Assembly: GCA_012840135.1 (NCBI GenBank)
Contig: DUMA01000001.1
Coordinates: 39,649 to 103,648, forward strand
Length of the DNA: 64,000 nt
Origin: Thermoanaerobacterales bacterium
GTDB lineage: Bacteria; Bacillota; Thermosediminibacteria; Thermosediminibacterales; Tepidanaerobacteraceae
Direction: 5' to 3'
The first letter of the stretch is position 1. Each line of letters opens with the position of its first letter. The position numbers were made by a program, and so were the translations under genes. Shown one piece after another: positions 61,271-64,000 of the stretch. Below the pieces are notes generated by a model. That model searched no databases, had not been told where the DNA came from, and worked only from the letters and a program-made list of their open reading frames with translations.

Positions 61271-62317
61271 ATGACAGAGAAAAACGCTACGATTTATGAC
61301 ATTGCAAAACTTGCAAAAACATCGACCGCCACCGTTTCCAGAGTTTTAAGCAATAGTGGATACCCCGTAAAAGAAGAATTAAAGCAAAGAGTGCTGGAAG
61401 CGGCAAAGAAGCTAAATTATACTCCAAACTTGCTTGGGCGGCAGCTTAAAACCAATGAAAGTCTCGATATAGGCATTATTATCCCGAGCATCACCAATCA
61501 ATTTTACCCACTGTTGTTATTGGGAGTAGAGGATGTGGCCAGAAAAAAGGGTTATAATGTCCTTCTCTGCAACTCACTTCGGAAGCCCGAGAATGAAAAA
61601 AAGTATTTATCAACCCTTTTTCAAAAACAGATAAAAGGAATCATAATTTCATCCATCACCAAAAATCAGGACTATTTAAAGCAACTCCAGAAAAAAGGTT
61701 TAAAGATAGTCGCTTTTGACCAGGGGATATCCCTTGACTGCTGCAAGATAAGCTTTGACTTTTACGCCGGTGGCTATATGGCCGCGGAACATCTTATAAA
61801 ACTCGGGCACAGAAAAATAGCCTTTTTGAGCGCACCTTTAACCCGGTACAGCCGGATACAGATTTTCGAGGGATTTATGCAGTGTATGAAAGACAATGGC
61901 ATTGAGCAAATTGAGGATTATATTATCTTATCTGAAGATGAAGAAGAAAGCCACGATCAGGTCTACGAATTTAAAAATGGAAAATATCTTGTAAATAAAC
62001 TATTAAATTCCGGCAAACCCATTCCCACGGCAATTTTCTGCATAAATGACATGACAGCCTTTGGAGTTATACAGGAGCTTACAAAAAATAAGATATATGT
62101 GCCCAAAGATATTTCTGTCATGGGCTTTGACAACATTCCCACATCTGAAATGATAACTCCTTCGCTCACGACCATAGACCAGTCGGCTTATGAGATGGGT
62201 TCTCTGGCCGCCGAAATGCTGATAAACAATCTGGAAAATGAAAACAGAGGAAATGTAGAGATTATGTTAAAACCAAAATTGATACAAAGAAATTCTGCCA
62301 GAGCTATTAACGATTGA
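61271..62317 (+). CDS. LacI-family transcriptional regulator
   Basis: 348 residues with helix-turn-helix ATIYDIAKLAKTSTATVSRVLSNSGYPVKEELKQRVLEAAKKLNYTPN and a sugar-binding core (DIGIIIPSITNQFYPLLLLGVEDVARKKGYNVLLCNS, GGYMAAEHLIKLGHRKIAFLSAP, PTAIFCINDMTAFGVIQEL, ISVMGFDNIPTSEMITPSLTTIDQ). Operators lie over its own promoter and before the following nagB-nagA pair, so it represses itself and that operon. The inducer is probably an amino sugar or its phosphate (inference). Confidence 0.93.
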   Translation: MTEKNATIYDIAKLAKTSTATVSRVLSNSGYPVKEELKQRVLEAAKKLNYTPNLLGRQLKTNESLDIGIIIPSITNQFYPLLLLGVEDVARKKGYNVLLCNSLRKPENEKKYLSTLFQKQIKGIIISSITKNQDYLKQLQKKGLKIVAFDQGISLDCCKISFDFYAGGYMAAEHLIKLGHRKIAFLSAPLTRYSRIQIFEGFMQCMKDNGIEQIEDYIILSEDEEESHDQVYEFKNGKYLVNKLLNSGKPIPTAIFCINDMTAFGVIQELTKNKIYVPKDISVMGFDNIPTSEMITPSLTTIDQSAYEMGSLAAEMLINNLENENRGNVEIMLKPKLIQRNSARAIND

Positions 62318-62347
62318 ATCCTTATAATAAAAAATTTTTATCTAGTA

Positions 62348-62363
62348 TAGTAATCGGTTACAT
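62348..62363. promoter_or_regulatory. LacI-family operator 2
   Basis: TAGTAATCGGTTACAT matches the reverse complement of operator 1 except at the last two bases. It lies 104 bases before the nagB-like gene. Confidence 0.75.
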
Positions 62364-62466
62364 AATTGAGGGGGTGATGTATAAAAACATATTTATGTAT
62401 ATGCCCCAATTACTGTTAAATTGTTTGTGCATCTATGTTTCAAGATTCTAGGAGGCTATTTTACTG

Positions 62467-63246
62467 ATGAACATTGTCAAAACCTTTAACGCAGAAAAGT
62501 TGGTCGTAAATATTTACAATTCAAGGGAGAAGATGGGCACGGCCGCAGCTTCTGATGTAGCGGACAGAATAAAAAAGCTTCTCTCCGCAAAATCGGAGAT
62601 CAACATGGTTTTTGCCGCTGCTCCGTCTCAGAATGAATTTTTGGATGAACTGATAAAAGTAAAAGACATCGAATGGCGGAAGATAAATGCCTTCCATCTG
62701 GATGAATATATCGGCCTTGCGGAAGATGCACCCCAGAGGTTCGGGCGTTATTTATACGATAGAATTTTTTCAAAAGTGCCATTTAACACTATAAATTATC
62801 TTAACGGAAATGCTGAAGATATAGAAGCAGAGTGTGACCGGTATGCAGAGCTGATAAAATCTCACCCCATAGACATAGCCTGTATAGGCATAGGCGAAAA
62901 TGGCCACATAGCCTTTAACGATCCTCCTGTGGCGGATTTTAACGATAAATTTATGATAAAAAAGGTAAAACTTGATAACAAATGCCGTATGCAGCAGGTC
63001 CACGATGGTTGCTTCGAAAGTATCGACAAAGTGCCTGAATATGCTTTGACCATGACGGTGCCTGCCATATTTGCGGCAAAGTATATTTTCTGTATAGTTC
63101 CCGGCAGTACCAAGGCCGAAGCCGTAAGAAAGGCTGTTGAAGGTCCGATAGAAGAAACATGTCCCGCTTCCATACTTAGAAGACATGAAAATGCTGGATT
63201 ATATTTAGACAGAGATGCAGCAACATTGTTAAATAAATTTTGGTAG
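62467..63246 (+). CDS. Divergent glucosamine-6-phosphate deaminase-like protein
   Basis: 259 residues of the NagB/6-phosphogluconolactonase fold: FAAAPSQNEFLDELI replaces the usual GLATGSTP loop, followed by INAFHLDEYIGLAEDAPQRFGRYL (catalytic Asp), IACIGIGENGHIAFNDPPVADF and ALTMTVPAIFAAKYIFCIVPGSTKAEAVRKAV. It is clearly diverged from the two other copies in the substrate loop and may act on a different amino-sugar phosphate. It is followed by a truncated nagA and controlled by the LacI-type operator. Confidence 0.88.
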   Translation: MNIVKTFNAEKLVVNIYNSREKMGTAAASDVADRIKKLLSAKSEINMVFAAAPSQNEFLDELIKVKDIEWRKINAFHLDEYIGLAEDAPQRFGRYLYDRIFSKVPFNTINYLNGNAEDIEAECDRYAELIKSHPIDIACIGIGENGHIAFNDPPVADFNDKFMIKKVKLDNKCRMQQVHDGCFESIDKVPEYALTMTVPAIFAAKYIFCIVPGSTKAEAVRKAVEGPIEETCPASILRRHENAGLYLDRDAATLLNKFW

Positions 63247-63348
63247 CTTTCCAATCTTTGTAAGTCTCCAGCGAAAATAGCAGGCACGAGCATATATAGA
63301 CCGGTATCTTAAGCGTTTCCGGCAAGTCCAATTTAGGAGGTCTTTTAC

Positions 63349-63876
63349 ATGAAATTGTTAGTAAAAAATGGCATCATCCTCACGCCTTTTCGTAAGATTG
63401 AAAATGCCGGGCTTTTGATAGAAGACGGTAAAATTACAGAGGTGCTGGAAAACGAGGATCAAGTTAAAAATATAGAATTAAGTTTAAGTGAAAACAGGAT
63501 CGGAGATAATTATGCCGATTACAATATAATAGATGCCGGTAGAAATTATATTGCTCCTGGCTTTATCGATATCCATACCCACGGTGCCGGCGGGCATGAT
63601 TTCATGGATGGTACGGTGGATGCGATATCAGGTGCCGCAAAGGCTCATATGCAGCATGGCACCACTTCCATCGTGCCCACTACCTTGACCAGCACCACGG
63701 AGGACCTGTATCGGACACTGGATAATTTTAAAAAAGCTAAAAGAGACCAGGAAGGTCCTGAACTGCTGGGGCTTCATCTGGAAGGGCCTTATTTTTCCAT
63801 GGAACAGAGAGGTGCCCAGGATCCCAGATTTATAAAAAATCCAGACCGGGAGGAATATCTGAAATTACTTAATTAG
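63349..63876 (+). pseudogene. Truncated N-acetylglucosamine-6-phosphate deacetylase
   Basis: 175 residues equal to the first 45 % of NagA: MKLLVKNGIILTPFRKIENAG, PGFIDIHTHGAGGHDFMDGTVDAI, LGLHLEGPYFSMEQRGAQDPRFIKNPD, then KLLN and stop. The catalytic His and Asp of the C-terminal half (HVFNGM and SDAM in the intact copy) are missing. The sequence after the stop does not resume NagA in any frame; it looks like a new promoter and gene start. Insertion of another element at about 63870 or a deletion is the likely cause. Confidence 0.85.
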
Positions 63877-63982
63877 TTTCCATTGAAAAATAAACCCCTC
63901 GAACCCGCAAAAAACCTGCATCTTCGTCTCCAAAAAAATGGACATTTATGGTATAATATAGCAAGAAGGAGAGGGATGAAGA

Positions 63983-64000
63983 ATGTTGATAATAAAGAAC
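63983..64000 (+). CDS. Start of a gene running off the right edge
   Basis: An ATG at 63983 (MLIIKN) follows AAGGAGAGGG at a good distance, and a TATAAT box lies at 63952-63957. An ATG at 63976 in another frame is too close to the site. Only six codons are visible, so no product can be named; a transposase that interrupted nagA is one possibility. Confidence 0.35.

Overview
The window looks like a chromosomal segment of an anaerobic, spore-forming-type Clostridia bacterium. The evidence is Shine-Dalgarno sites of the AGGAGG type, frequent GTG/TTG starts, CIRCE-controlled groESL, lipoprotein lipoboxes, many PTS systems, oxygen-sensitive glycyl-radical chemistry and SigH-like promoters. Gene content and the riboswitch context are most reminiscent of Thermosediminibacterales/Thermoanaerobacterales; that placement is inference. 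No rRNA, tRNA or CRISPR array was seen.

Left part (1-7.2 kb): the tail of a sugar ABC binding protein, a frameshifted antitoxin, an EamA exporter, then a complete branched-chain amino-acid ABC operon (livJHMGF, minus strand). The liv operon is preceded by a ykkC-family riboswitch, probably the ppGpp class, whose P1 stem competes with an intrinsic terminator. At 7.2-14.6 kb an MFS transporter and a molybdenum-cofactor operon (moeA, moeA-PBP fusion, moaA, moaC, a MOSC protein, mogA) diverge from back-to-back SigH-like promoters. Then come a VapBC-type toxin-antitoxin pair, 3-methyladenine glycosylase, groESL with CIRCE, a formate/nitrite channel, two-subunit class I fumarase and an ArsR regulator.

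Middle part (21.5-28.8 kb): a compact operon behind another SigH-like promoter encodes an AlkP-superfamily phosphodiesterase, secreted or anchored proteins resembling the sulfite-oxidase (molybdopterin-binding) fold but without a visible cofactor-binding Cys, a full ECF transporter (S, A, A', T), a damaged mobB and a small kinase. This ECF/SUOX-like cluster has no function I can name and is the best candidate for an undescribed system. A RocB-type peptidase follows.

Right part (30.7-64 kb): this is an amino-sugar and cell-wall-sugar region. It holds nagR-nagB-nagA; a rpiR-regulated mannose-type PTS with a serine hydrolase and murQ (MurNAc recycling); a LicT/GlcT-type antiterminator with its RNA target and terminator in front of nagE and a separate EIIA; a sigma-54 promoter with upstream repeats driving a chitobiose/cellobiose-type PTS, GH4 glycosidase, a protein of unknown function, a SIS protein and a sugar nucleotidyltransferase; a nagB-glycyl-radical-enzyme-activase operon; DeoR and LevR-type regulators; methylglyoxal synthase; and a LacI-controlled nagB-nagA whose nagA is truncated. 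Three nagB genes, one intact nagA and one truncated nagA suggest that GlcNAc and related sugars enter by several routes and converge on fructose-6-phosphate, with methylglyoxal synthase as an overflow valve.

Genome decay is visible in several places: two frameshifts, one internal deletion and one truncation. Small palindromes with a shared GGGACGGTTC core and different arms recur at least four times.
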